Shown: positions 45,237 through 54,949, counted from the stretch's first letter. The stretch is DNA of 64,000 bases from GCA-002733465 sp039969155 (GCA_039969155.1 JBDVOJ010000129.1:46195-110194), one strand, 5' to 3'. Notes: generated from the letters alone by a model not told the origin. Numbers and translations: made by a program.

Positions 45237-45469
45237 AGGTAAATAAACTCTTTGTCTCTTTCACTTAGTTAATAATAACTCGTATTGTTATATATTGTAA
45301 TCGTTATGAACGCTTAACTAATCCATGTTAGGCCCATAAAATAAAAAGGACCGCCATAAAAGTTCTATCGCGGCCAACCAGGGATAAGGAAATGTTTGAA
45401 ACTAGATGGACATAAAACTAGCTTCAAACAACTATCGAGAAACAACTACCTTAATTTTCCTATCCGCAA

Positions 45470-46285
45470 TCAAAACCCTGAGGCGACCCGGTCACCAGAC
45501 ATATATTCAATGCCATTATCTACTCTCGATACCAATGAGCTTGCGACATATTTGGAGAACCCTTGCTGTTTCAATTCGAAAAAAGAAATCAGATCGAGCA
45601 TCCAAGTAGGTACTTGTCCTACATTGCACTTTAGCTCTAAAATAACAGTGGCATCACTTAAACAGTTATTGGCATAAATTGTTTCATTGTCATAACTGAC
45701 CATCGCATCATTTGTCTGCATGTTAAAATCGGATTGAGAACGATATTTCATGCTAATATCCATTGTTACTCGCGCGTAGTCGTCAACCGTAGAAAAAAAA
45801 GCGCGGCGTTTATATTGAGTTAGTATTTGCGGCTTTATGTCATAACTGGTGGCCACTCGAATAAATCTTTCTTTTGCAACTCTTTCCTTTAAAGATTCGT
45901 TTTCACTCACTCTAAAACTAGGGTCACATATAATATGAGGCCACTCATCTTGGCTAGCGGTCGCTCGAAACTTCACGCCGGTAACGCCTTGCTTACGCTT
46001 GATTTCTAAAAAATAGGGCGCAACGCCTTCCTTACCGTAGCACCGCGCTCTGACGTTAAATCGTCCATCTTTCCCGTACAATCTTTGTTGCAAAAATTCA
46101 AGGTTGTCAGTATCGAAATATAAGCTGCTAACGTGATAGTAATGGTCATCTTCGACTGCAGAATAGTGATCCAAACTACAATAAGGCGCTATGAAATTTG
46201 TGATCGGCTCAACATATGTATACGGGATTGCATACTTAAGTTCATGCCTTTCTATCATGGGTGGTAACTCTTTCAATACGTCCAT
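45470..46285 (-). CDS. VTC-domain protein, polyphosphate polymerase-like
   Basis: 271 residues forming one VTC tunnel domain of the triphosphate tunnel metalloenzyme (CYTH) type. Conserved charged residues are Arg13/Glu15/Lys17 (RHELKY), Arg79/Arg81 (NVRAR), Glu94/Lys96 (LEIKRK), Lys159-Arg161, Glu217/Lys219 (LELK) and Lys245, which parallel the polymer-binding residues and metal Glu of yeast Vtc4. Such proteins make or bind polyphosphate; activity here is predicted only. No TM helix is present, so it probably docks to a membrane partner. It follows the HlyD-like gene by 18 bases with GGAGAG as ribosome site; DUF4956, a known genomic partner, opens the operon. Confidence 0.85.
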   Translation of the reverse strand: MDVLKELPPMIERHELKYAIPYTYVEPITNFIAPYCSLDHYSAVEDDHYYHVSSLYFDTDNLEFLQQRLYGKDGRFNVRARCYGKEGVAPYFLEIKRKQGVTGVKFRATASQDEWPHIICDPSFRVSENESLKERVAKERFIRVATSYDIKPQILTQYKRRAFFSTVDDYARVTMDISMKYRSQSDFNMQTNDAMVSYDNETIYANNCLSDATVILELKCNVGQVPTWMLDLISFFELKQQGFSKYVASSLVSRVDNGIEYMSGDRVASGF

Positions 46286-46303
46286 CTATCTCTCCTGACT
46301 CGG

Positions 46304-48559
46304 TTACAATGATACATCCGTCTTAATATTTCTTTGAGGTAATAAGTTAGTTTTAAAAAACTTGGAATTACCTTCACCTCCTTCGTCGAAAACCACAATT
46401 AGCTCATTTTTAGCATTATCAATTAACAAACCTTCTGCTGCCCGGTGCTCAAAAACCAGCCTTTTACTTGGAGTATTTGATAAAGTGTCAAACTGCCACA
46501 CGGCGCTCTTTTGTTGACCTTTGGTGTTTTCGTTTGAACGGTCAACCGTTAATAGATAAAGCTCATTTCCACGAAGCGCCATATCTGTTAGAAACCACTT
46601 TTCAGCTTTTAAGTCGCCGGATTTTGAACCATCATTAAAGTAAGGATCTAACTCCTTCCATATACTAATATTCGTTAGGCGACCTTGCATAAAACTATCT
46701 ATCTCAGAAATTTTAAGTATTATGATTCGGGAATTATCTTTTCTCGGTGACTTTAATCCGATGAAGAGACTATTGTTATCAACAAAGTGCGACTCGATCT
46801 CTAGATCTCGATTATTGATTCGATTTGACAGCAATTTTTTTGTTTTTTGGTTAACTCTCTCCAAAGTCGAAAATTTCACTAATTTGTCATAGATATCGAT
46901 ATGCTGAACCACTTCTAACGACTCTGATTTCTCAACAACCTGAAATAGCAATCTTCTTTTTTGCTTAAGCTTCTTTCGTTTTGAATATGACAGGGAGGAC
47001 ATTAAGTAAACACTATCCTTGAAGTAGCTAATGCTTTCCAAGTCATCAATCTCTGGCCCACCAATTAAGTCAAGAGCCGAGGTTAGCTCTCCTAAACGAT
47101 TCATCAAAGCAATGATTGGTTTGCCTGCTACCAGTTCATCGGATATCACTAAATAATGGTTCTCCCTCTTAGATGGAATGATCCCTGAAGCCTCAAAACT
47201 TACTGATGAGATTAACGGCGATTTGGATTTTATCGAAGTAAGAGCGGACTGGTTTATGTTACGTTCAACTAGCAAATTCTGTAATACTTTTACGGTTGGT
47301 AATCCTACTAGCCTTTTAATAAAGTCAGTAGCTTCATCAATAGCTCTGATTTCTAAAAAGCTTTGTGGCTTAGCCAACGAAACTATGACTTTTTCGCTTA
47401 ATAAAAAACGACTTTCGTCCTTGACTCTAACCACTACCTCTCGCCCAAAAGACAACACATTTTTATCACGTCTTAGTCTAATGGGATATTCGATCATTCT
47501 ACTACCTAGACTTTGAACTATGCCCTCATATACCCTACTTTTCACTTTCGCGCTAAGTGACTTAACCCAAACAGTTTGGCCAATTTCGATATTATTTAAA
47601 ATAGATTCGTGAATATAACCCTTTACTATATTAGGGTTTGCGCTATGTAAGGTCACTATAGGTTTGAAAGGTTCTACCGTCTCCCCCGGCTTATACAGAA
47701 TGCTGCCGACGCTACCTAAAAAAAGTGCCGATACATTTAACTCAGACTGCTGTCTGAGCAATTCGAATTTACGTTTATCGAGCTCGGCTAATTGAGCGTT
47801 TGCAGGCCTTTCATCCAGTTCAAGCTGTTCAGTTAAATTATCGATCTGGGCTTGAAAGGAATTGTTTGTATGCCATCGGCTAGCTTTCAAATCTTTCATT
47901 TCAGAAACCAATATATTATTTGGCGATATCCTATCTACCACTTTCGAATTAGCTTTACTTTGTAATTTCGTATTTAGCTTGTGTCTTGTTTCTAGCCGAT
48001 TGATTGCAGTACTCAGCTCGTTGTACTTCGCTCTTTGTTGAGCTTTGAGCATCTTAACTTTAGCCTTTGTCGTTGCAAGAAACTCACTATTGGCCAATTG
48101 GATTTCAGAGATTTTGTCATCTAGTATCGCAATGCTAGATGATAAATCGTTTCGCCTAACTTGCAATAGACTCTCTCCTCGTTCAACCTCCTGCCCCTCA
48201 ACGACATTGATCTTCACAATATCGACCGGATGTTGAAAACTAATTGCCTGTTGCTTGCCTTCCACAATTCCGAAGAAATGAGTTGACTCTGTTTGGATTG
48301 CCATTAGTAGTACTGATACAAGTATTATTGCAACAAACCATGCGTACACCAAAATACGACTTTTTGTCCCGCTATTGGCTGGCCGAAAAAACGCACGCAA
48401 CCTTCCTAACAAATTTTTGTCGTCCCGGTTCACCAATTTTACAAGTTTATTGGTTTCCAAATCTGGAGTTAGCGTTTTTTCTCTGGCACCTCCACGTTCT
48501 AATTGGTCACTATTACCCACACTCTGATATTTTTTCTTGGTCAAATTAGTGTGATTCAT
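46304..48559 (-). CDS. HlyD-type membrane-fusion protein with C-terminal propeller-like domain
   Basis: 751 residues. After a cytosolic N-terminus, one TM helix (about 69-88) leads to the first lipoyl half (about 95-135; FQHPVDIVKINVVEGQEVERG), a long coiled-coil hairpin (140-275), the second lipoyl half (about 277-305; GSVGSILYKPGETVEPFKPI) and a beta-barrel (305-395). This is a complete adaptor of the HlyD/AcrA kind. Residues 450-750 add an unrelated beta-rich domain with repeated acidic motifs (ASGI, DDLESI, LEIES, AEGLLI), similar to SdiA-regulated/phytase-like propellers. Adaptors normally end after the barrel. No ABC or RND pump gene is adjacent. It overlaps the DUF4956 gene by ATGA and precedes VTC. 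Confidence 0.8.
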   Translation of the reverse strand: MNHTNLTKKKYQSVGNSDQLERGGAREKTLTPDLETNKLVKLVNRDDKNLLGRLRAFFRPANSGTKSRILVYAWFVAIILVSVLLMAIQTESTHFFGIVEGKQQAISFQHPVDIVKINVVEGQEVERGESLLQVRRNDLSSSIAILDDKISEIQLANSEFLATTKAKVKMLKAQQRAKYNELSTAINRLETRHKLNTKLQSKANSKVVDRISPNNILVSEMKDLKASRWHTNNSFQAQIDNLTEQLELDERPANAQLAELDKRKFELLRQQSELNVSALFLGSVGSILYKPGETVEPFKPIVTLHSANPNIVKGYIHESILNNIEIGQTVWVKSLSAKVKSRVYEGIVQSLGSRMIEYPIRLRRDKNVLSFGREVVVRVKDESRFLLSEKVIVSLAKPQSFLEIRAIDEATDFIKRLVGLPTVKVLQNLLVERNINQSALTSIKSKSPLISSVSFEASGIIPSKRENHYLVISDELVAGKPIIALMNRLGELTSALDLIGGPEIDDLESISYFKDSVYLMSSLSYSKRKKLKQKRRLLFQVVEKSESLEVVQHIDIYDKLVKFSTLERVNQKTKKLLSNRINNRDLEIESHFVDNNSLFIGLKSPRKDNSRIIILKISEIDSFMQGRLTNISIWKELDPYFNDGSKSGDLKAEKWFLTDMALRGNELYLLTVDRSNENTKGQQKSAVWQFDTLSNTPSKRLVFEHRAAEGLLIDNAKNELIVVFDEGGEGNSKFFKTNLLPQRNIKTDVSL

Positions 48560-49239
48560 AGATCCACCGTAGCTTCTTGCATCATCAAGTTAATTTGCTG
48601 AAGAGCTGATATGTTTTTAAGGGTTTGTAATAGCTGCTCGCTGGTATAGTTTTTACGCAGTTTTATATGATAAGCATAATCCATCCGCTTTCCTTGCTCT
48701 ATTTCCCTAATCGTTACCAAGGAAAATGCTTGGCAATAGCGCTGCATTATTGCTTGAAACTCTTCGCTATGTTGATGAACCGTTGGCATGTTAAACCTTA
48801 GCATTCCATCAAAATACTTGTTTGGGCCTAACGGCGAGTAAAATAGGAGTACAGCAACCAGAGCAAAACTAATTGTGCCGATGATAGCTGTTGCAAATGC
48901 GAATGCTCCGCAAGAAATTCCTGCAGCGAGAGATGCGAATAAAAACAGTGTATCTCTAGGGTCTTTAAAGTTTGTACGAAATCGAATAATTGCCATAGCG
49001 GCCATTATTCCCAAGCCGCGCGCTAGGCTATCTCCAATCGCTTGGATAATTATTGCAGCGATTATTGAGATTAATACTACCGACTGAACATAGTTTCTTG
49101 AATATGATAGTCCGCGGTAGGTTTTTTGGTAGGTATAGGCAAGTATTGTAGACAATATAAATGAGAGCAAAATAACCAGCAACAAAGTCAATAGACTCGG
49201 GTTTTCTGCTATTGTCTGTACGTTAATAGATTCCAACAT
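48556..49239 (-). CDS. DUF4956 membrane protein
   Basis: 227 residues: an N-terminal TM helix (about 17-36), two or three more between 50 and 135, and a cytosolic C-terminal domain of about 85 residues. The segment MAIIRFRTNFKDPRDTLFLF is the DUF4956 signature. DUF4956 proteins are often encoded beside VTC-domain proteins, as here, and may be their membrane anchor or channel. First gene of the operon; the DUF5916 gene is divergent from it. Confidence 0.88.
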   Translation of the reverse strand: MLESINVQTIAENPSLLTLLLVILLSFILSTILAYTYQKTYRGLSYSRNYVQSVVLISIIAAIIIQAIGDSLARGLGIMAAMAIIRFRTNFKDPRDTLFLFASLAAGISCGAFAFATAIIGTISFALVAVLLFYSPLGPNKYFDGMLRFNMPTVHQHSEEFQAIMQRYCQAFSLVTIREIEQGKRMDYAYHIKLRKNYTSEQLLQTLKNISALQQINLMMQEATVDL

Positions 49240-49413
49240 TTTCTAACCTTATCTCCATAGATTAACTATTTTCGCTATAATTAGAATACCTGACCAAGAT
49301 TATCTTAAGCTGGCTAAAACATTACCAAACGGTAACCTTGGTTGAATCCATCCCATTAAATAGTCTATAAAAGTGACCTTGATGACATAAATAACCAAAA
49401 GAGCTCTTACTTG

Positions 49414-51732
49414 ATGACACTAAAAATTAAAACATATTATCGATGTCTATTAATTTTCACTTTTGCTTTTTCAATACCGCTAAATGCTAATGAAGTTGAG
49501 CGACCTCTAAATAATGTTGGTGAACTAAGCATAGAAATCGATGGTGAACTGGAAGAGAGTGCTTGGCTAAACGCATTTGAGTTTGTTCAATTCAAAGTCA
49601 CTCAACCTCTGTCTTTAGAGACTCCCCCCAATGACACTGAAGTAAAAATTACATCTGATAAAGCAGGCTTATACATTGCATTTATTAACCATCAAACCAA
49701 AAACGAAAGTGTTAGCTCTCACTCGCTAAAAGACGCTGAAATTAGCACTGATTTTAATCAAGTGATTATCGATTTTGATGCTCAAGGTGTGAGAGCTTAC
49801 GGTTTTAAAGTTAGCCGCACAGGCGCAATGCAAGATTCTGTTTGGACCGATGAAAATCGAGAGTCGATAGACTGGGATGCGACCTGGCAGGCCGCCGTCG
49901 AAATTGAGGAAGATGAAGACATCTGGATTAGTGAAATATTTATCCCTTGGTCAATCGCAATTATGACTTCGGGCGAGCAAGATAGTCGAACTGTAAAGCT
50001 CTACTTTTCTCGCCAACACCAAGGCAAAAGCCTAACCTTTTCTTATCCTGCAATCTCGCCCTCACAAAAATCGTTTATCAGCCACTTCACTCCACTAGAG
50101 TTAACTTTTCAACCGGGCTCTGCGTTAGATTTTTTCCCTTATATTGCAGTTAACAGAGATTTGGAGTACTCACAAACTGAGACCCGAGCAGGTGTTGATA
50201 TTTTTTGGAAACCAACCTCCTCCCAACAACTCAACATGACCTTGAATCCAGACTTTGGCCAAGTAGAATCTGATGAGTTAGTTGTTAACTTTTCAGCGAT
50301 AGAAACATTCAACTCTGAAAAGCGGCCGTTTTTTAGAGAAAACCATGACTTGTTCGACTTACAAGGCCCAGAAACTTTGCGATTGGTTCATACTCCTAGA
50401 ATAGGAAGCGTTGCAAGCGCTGATTCAGACAGCGAGACAGCGGCAGATATTGCCGGTGCTGCTCGTTATACTTTAATCAGTGATTGGTTCGATTTTGGAT
50501 TTCTTTCAGTCTTTGAAGACGACAACAAGAATTATTTGGGGAGTGATTATTTAGCTTCACGTCTGTTGTTTAAAGATGATGAATTAAGATTGGGATTACT
50601 ACATACTCAAACGGACAAACCCAATATTAACAAGAAATCTAATGTTACTACTCTCGACTTTCAGTTGGAACCTATCGATGAGATTAGCATCAGCGGTCAG
50701 TATATTGAAAGCCAGGTCGAACAATTTTCAATCTTAGCGTCGAATTCGATTAAAACTAAAGATGCGGGCTGGTGGATTACAACTGAATGGGAACCTAGCG
50801 ATGCCTTTAGCCATGAATTGACTTGGCTAGACTATGGTAAAAACTTAGACCTTAATGATTTTGGTTTTGTCTCAAGGGTCAACCGTAAACAACTCGATTA
50901 CCAAGGCAGCTATCAATGGACAGATTTAAATTTTGGTCTAATCGGAGAATCTCTACGAGACATCGAATGGGCCTGGGAATTTCAATCAAAAAACAACGAG
51001 CAACAGCATGCTCTTCCGAATACTTGGGAGTTAGACTTTGAACTCACATTTGATTCGACTCGAGCTTTAGAACTGCAATATGAGCAAAGAGAGGCAGGAA
51101 TTGACGACTTAATTACTAGGGGATTTAATCCAGTTTATTTTCCTCGAGCCCGTAAAGCTAGCATCGCATTTCATTCTGCCAAAAATAGCGTTTTTACTTT
51201 CGAATTGGAATATGCCTCGGGAAAAGATTACCTAGAAGGTAATTTACAGGAAATTGAGTTTACTCCAATTTTTCGACTAGGAGAAAGCTCTGATTTGTCA
51301 CTCGAACTCGAGTGGGTAAAGAACGACAGTTGGGTCATATGGGATGAGGAGAATGTCCTTGAAGAATTCGAGCGAGATGAGCTTTCACTAGCACTAAATT
51401 TTAATTCTGTAATTGGCGATAAACATGAAATTCGAGTAAAGCTAGAGGGTGTTATCTTAGAAGCTGTAGCAAAAAGAGAGTTTGAAGCAGATAGTTTAGG
51501 ACAACTAGTTTTAAGCAACGAGGCACCAGATAGCTTTTCATTAAGCGAGTTTGCCGCCCAAGTAAGGTATCGATATGCGCTTTCCGATCGTTCTGAATTA
51601 TTTATCGTTTATAGCCGAGGTGGCGAGTATGAGCGAGAGAGGTTGGGGTTTGATAGAAGCTCGATACTCAATAAAGCTATTAACCAAGATGAAGTGGAGA
51701 ATTTGATTCTAAAATTGAGATTGCATTTTTAA
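49414..51732 (+). CDS. DUF5916 protein with N-terminal CBM9-like domain
   Basis: 772 residues from the ATG at 49414; a TTG precedes it. After a signal peptide, residues 30-215 form a CBM9-like beta-sandwich (LSIEIDGELEESAWLNAFEF). The DUF5916 part has the conserved ETFNSEKRPFFRENHDLFDL and the run to HTPRIGS. The C-terminal 500 residues are alternating strands ending in LKLRLHF, consistent with an outer-membrane barrel. These proteins are common in marine bacteria and their role is unknown. It is divergent from the DUF4956-HlyD-VTC operon across 174 bases, and may be its outer-membrane partner. Confidence 0.82.
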   Translation: MTLKIKTYYRCLLIFTFAFSIPLNANEVERPLNNVGELSIEIDGELEESAWLNAFEFVQFKVTQPLSLETPPNDTEVKITSDKAGLYIAFINHQTKNESVSSHSLKDAEISTDFNQVIIDFDAQGVRAYGFKVSRTGAMQDSVWTDENRESIDWDATWQAAVEIEEDEDIWISEIFIPWSIAIMTSGEQDSRTVKLYFSRQHQGKSLTFSYPAISPSQKSFISHFTPLELTFQPGSALDFFPYIAVNRDLEYSQTETRAGVDIFWKPTSSQQLNMTLNPDFGQVESDELVVNFSAIETFNSEKRPFFRENHDLFDLQGPETLRLVHTPRIGSVASADSDSETAADIAGAARYTLISDWFDFGFLSVFEDDNKNYLGSDYLASRLLFKDDELRLGLLHTQTDKPNINKKSNVTTLDFQLEPIDEISISGQYIESQVEQFSILASNSIKTKDAGWWITTEWEPSDAFSHELTWLDYGKNLDLNDFGFVSRVNRKQLDYQGSYQWTDLNFGLIGESLRDIEWAWEFQSKNNEQQHALPNTWELDFELTFDSTRALELQYEQREAGIDDLITRGFNPVYFPRARKASIAFHSAKNSVFTFELEYASGKDYLEGNLQEIEFTPIFRLGESSDLSLELEWVKNDSWVIWDEENVLEEFERDELSLALNFNSVIGDKHEIRVKLEGVILEAVAKREFEADSLGQLVLSNEAPDSFSLSEFAAQVRYRYALSDRSELFIVYSRGGEYERERLGFDRSSILNKAINQDEVENLILKLRLHF

Positions 51733-51944
51733 TAGTTTTATAAAATGGTTATTCTTTGGCAGTCTAACATTCTTAAAATTGATGGTGTTAACACTATATA
51801 GTATCAAACAACCTCCCAAAACCGGTAAAGAGTTAATTTGATATTCTGGTTGTTGTAGATAGCTAAAAGGTTCCCAAAGGGGGCGAGTTGCTGTCTATAT
51901 GAGATTCAAGGTCAAAGGTGTCGAATTAAGACTAAACAAGAGCA

Positions 51945-52901
51945 TCAACTGCCCGAAAGAATTTCACTCATAGTCTCACCATCCACATTACCACCGCTTA
52001 CAATAATCCCCACCCTACCTTCCGCCTTAACCGCTCCACTCAACAAAGCAGCCAACCCCAAAGCGCCTGAAGGTTCCACCACTAATTTCATCCGATAAAA
52101 CATGAATTTCACTGCTTCCTTAATTGCTTCTTCACTAACAGTTTTCATTTCATCAACATACTCTCTTACCATTGGAAAGGTAATGTCTCCCATAGATGCA
52201 GTGCGCGTGCCATCAGCAATGGTCGGCGGGTTAGGATTAGAATGTAAAACACCGGTATAAAATGATTTAGTCGCATCATCTGCCAATTCAGGCTCGATAC
52301 CGATCACTTTACATTGCGGCTGAATCGACTTAGCCGCAACAGCCGTTCCACTTAATAATCCACCGCCACCACATGGTGCTAATATCATATTAAGATCAGG
52401 AATTTCTTGCGCAAATTCATAGGCCACGGTGCCCTGTCCCGCGATAACATCTTCATTGTCAAAAGGTTTAATTAGGGTCAGTGCATTATCGCTATTAACT
52501 TGTTCAGCAATCGCCTCACGAGTTGTTTCTTGAGGATCGAATACAACCACTTTCGCGCCATAGCCTTTGGTCGCAGCTAGCTTTAATTTCGGCGCATTAT
52601 TTGGCATAACAATCGTAATTGAAACTCCAAGCATTTTGCCGACTAAAGCAACTGCTTGGGCATGATTACCCGACGAGTAAGCAATTACCCCTGCTTTTTT
52701 TTGTGCGTCGCTTAGCCGCGAGATTGCGTTATAAGCACCTCTGAATTTGAATGCGCCTACTTTCTGAAAATTCTCACACTTGAAGAAAACTTCAGCGCCA
52801 AGTTGCTGGTTTAAACTTTGAGATTGCAATACAGGTGTTGGATTGGAAACGTCTTGAAGTAACCGGTGCGCAGATTCTATTTTTCTAAAAAAGCCAGTCA
52901 T
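51945..52901 (-). CDS. PLP-dependent threonine/serine dehydratase-like enzyme
   Basis: 318 residues from the ATG at 52901, which has AAGGAC six bases upstream; a GTG at 52907 is less likely. It is a fold-type II PLP enzyme: Lys52 in AFKFRGAYNA binds PLP, SSGNHAQAVA binds the substrate carboxylate, and CGGGGLLSG the phosphate. It has no C-terminal ACT domain, so it resembles catabolic TdcB or serine racemase-like enzymes more than IlvA. The reaction would be L-threonine or L-serine to 2-oxoacid and ammonia. Confidence 0.9.
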   Translation of the reverse strand: MTGFFRKIESAHRLLQDVSNPTPVLQSQSLNQQLGAEVFFKCENFQKVGAFKFRGAYNAISRLSDAQKKAGVIAYSSGNHAQAVALVGKMLGVSITIVMPNNAPKLKLAATKGYGAKVVVFDPQETTREAIAEQVNSDNALTLIKPFDNEDVIAGQGTVAYEFAQEIPDLNMILAPCGGGGLLSGTAVAAKSIQPQCKVIGIEPELADDATKSFYTGVLHSNPNPPTIADGTRTASMGDITFPMVREYVDEMKTVSEEAIKEAVKFMFYRMKLVVEPSGALGLAALLSGAVKAEGRVGIIVSGGNVDGETMSEILSGS

Positions 52902-52937
52902 AACCACGTCCTTATTTCTAATTTGATGGGTCTATAA

Positions 52938-53462
52938 TTAATGTTTGAATAGTTTGAAGTTAGCAAAATCAGTGACTATCTCAACCGTAATTGGAGTTAT
53001 TGGTTCAGGTAAACGGTCATATTCAAACCATTCGATTCGATGACAGCATTCTGGCTCTGCGTTGACTAATTCGCCCCGCCATTTTCGAACCCAAAACACT
53101 TGATGCAGAATGCTATTTTCAGAATTGGTTCTAACAAATAGTTCGGTTACTTCCAACGCTTCAATGGATAGCTCTTCCTTAAGCTCTCTGGTGATTGCCT
53201 GTAAATTGGTTTCTCCAGACTCGACGTGCCCGATCGGTAATGACCAGTAATCACTATAGTATTGTGTATTTTTTCTGGAGCCGAGCAATACTTGTTGCTT
53301 AAGTCTATGGTCAACAGACGCAGCTTGAACGGTATCTTTTAGGATAATCGCGGAGACTAACTTTGTCGCAAATGATTTTTTCAAAAGGTGATGAAAATCT
53401 AGGTCAATTCGCAATGGCGTAGTGTATACCTGTTTACCAGTCTGCTCAACTACACAAGCCAT
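52938..53462 (-). CDS. Nudix hydrolase
   Basis: 174 residues. The Nudix box reads GHVESGETNLQAITRELKEE followed by LSI, complete for metal binding (REL-KEE), with Ser in the penultimate Gly position. Substrate unknown; a housecleaning or nucleotide-sugar/NDP-X role is possible. It lies 36 bases upstream of the dehydratase gene on the same strand and is divergent from the old-yellow-enzyme gene. Confidence 0.9.
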   Translation of the reverse strand: MACVVEQTGKQVYTTPLRIDLDFHHLLKKSFATKLVSAIILKDTVQAASVDHRLKQQVLLGSRKNTQYYSDYWSLPIGHVESGETNLQAITRELKEELSIEALEVTELFVRTNSENSILHQVFWVRKWRGELVNAEPECCHRIEWFEYDRLPEPITPITVEIVTDFANFKLFKH

Positions 53463-53549
53463 AACAAAATAATTCTAAAAAAAGCTTGGGACTACTCATC
53501 CTACCACTTACAATGGTTTTATCATTCTTACCTATATATGGAAGCATTA

Positions 53550-54674
53550 ATGTCTTTAGCTGATAGCAAGTTATTTCATCCCATCGAAATTGGCACACTT
53601 AAACTCCGCAACCGTGTGGTTATGGCACCGATGACACGAACCTTCAGTCCTGGCGGCATTCCAAACGAGCTAAACATTGCTTATTACCAGCGGCGCGCTA
53701 AAAACGAGGTTGGATTAATTATTACCGAAGGAACTTGCGTAGGGCACAAAGCGGCTAACGGTTATGCCAATGTGCCTTATTTCTATGGCGAAAAACCTTT
53801 AGCTGGTTGGAAAAAAGTAGTTGATGCAGTGCACGCGGAAGGTGGAAAAATTGTTCCGCAACTTTGGCATGTCGGCGCAATCCGTCAAGCCAATAAAGGT
53901 GCTGGTCCGGATGAGACTATCCCGGGATACAGCCCATCGGGTTTAACCCGTGAAGGCAAGCCAAATGGTGAGACCATGTCAAAAGAAGATATCAAAGAAG
54001 CCATTGACGCTTTTGTACAAGGAGCGGTCGACGCCAAGCGATTAGGTTTTGATGGCGTTGAATTACACGGAGCACATGGCTACCTAATTGATCAATTCTT
54101 TTGGAGTGTGACCAATCAAAGAACCGATGAATATGGAGGGGACCTAGCCTCAAGAACTAGATTTGCTACCGATATTATTAAGGGTATCCGAGCAAAATGT
54201 GGTGAAGACTTTCCAATCATTCTGCGCTTCTCTCAGTGGAAACAGCAAGACTACAGCGATAAGTTAGCGCATACGCCAGAAGAGTTAGCGGAATTTCTTA
54301 AACCACTGGTTGATGCTGGAGTCGATATTTTCCATTGCTCAACCAGACGAATTTGGGAACCTGAATTTGCAGGCTCTGATCTTAACTTGGCAGGTTGGAC
54401 TAAGAAGTTAACTGGCAAACCATGTATTTCAGTGGGTAGTGTTGGTTTGAATAATAGTTTTATTGATGAATCCAAACGAGATATGGTGGAAACTTCTAGC
54501 GTTGCTCAAGATTCTTTTGACAAGTTAGCAAAGCAACTAGAAAACGATGAGTTTGATATGGTCGCGATTGGTCGTGCGCTATTGCAAGATCCAGAATGGG
54601 TCATTAAAGTGCGAGAAAATAGAATTGATGAATTAGCCGATTATTCTAAAGAGTCTTTAAAGGAATTAGTTTAG
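53550..54674 (+). CDS. Old-yellow-enzyme family NADH:flavin oxidoreductase
   Basis: 374 residues from the ATG at 53550 (GGAAG five bases before); an ATG at 53538 is the alternative. It is an FMN TIM barrel: SKLFHPIEIGTLKLRNRVVM, APMTR, then VELHGAHGYLIDQFFW with the catalytic His/Asn-type pair region, NQRTDEYGG and the phosphate-binding AIGRALLQDPEW near the C-terminus. No C-terminal iron-sulfur extension is present. It reduces activated C=C bonds or aldehydes, perhaps quinones or lipid enals. Confidence 0.93.
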   Translation: MSLADSKLFHPIEIGTLKLRNRVVMAPMTRTFSPGGIPNELNIAYYQRRAKNEVGLIITEGTCVGHKAANGYANVPYFYGEKPLAGWKKVVDAVHAEGGKIVPQLWHVGAIRQANKGAGPDETIPGYSPSGLTREGKPNGETMSKEDIKEAIDAFVQGAVDAKRLGFDGVELHGAHGYLIDQFFWSVTNQRTDEYGGDLASRTRFATDIIKGIRAKCGEDFPIILRFSQWKQQDYSDKLAHTPEELAEFLKPLVDAGVDIFHCSTRRIWEPEFAGSDLNLAGWTKKLTGKPCISVGSVGLNNSFIDESKRDMVETSSVAQDSFDKLAKQLENDEFDMVAIGRALLQDPEWVIKVRENRIDELADYSKESLKELV

Positions 54675-54791
54675 GCGCTAATCTAAAGTCCCCTCTCCCA
54701 AATACTCAGTCTCTAGAGAGGGGATCATCCAGATAAAGAAATTCCTTTTCTTTGCATCTGTGGTGAAGTGTTTTGTCTCTTTGCTGGGTGA

Positions 54792-54866
54792 GGTTGTGAC
54801 CGCGTAGTTCGACTCCGCTCACCACGGCTTGTAAAAAAGATCACCGAGCGCAGTCGAAGTACAACC
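54792..54866. repeat. REP-like inverted-repeat element
   Basis: GGTTGT (54792-54797) with ACAACC (54861-54866), and inside them TTCGACTCCGCTC (54808-54820) with GAGCGCAGTCGAA (54846-54858), matching at 12 of 13 positions. It can fold as one long hairpin. TTCGACT-GCGCTC arms are common in repetitive extragenic palindromes of Gammaproteobacteria. It lies after the old-yellow-enzyme gene. Confidence 0.65.
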
Positions 54867-54949
54867 TTTAGGTTAGAATGTTTGGCTTAAATCCACCAAG
54901 GATTTCACTCTCTAGACTGCGTGTTTCAGTGGTGAAAAATTATTTGATT

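Noticed and set aside
45237..45469. Short plus-strand frames between VTC and the response regulator
   Set aside because: They run antisense into the VTC gene and have no ribosome site or family features.
54804..54824. TTCGACTCC...CACCA resembling the T arm and 3' end of a tRNA
   Set aside because: The flanks cannot form an acceptor stem or T stem, no anticodon or D arm precedes it, and the segment is one arm of a nested inverted repeat.
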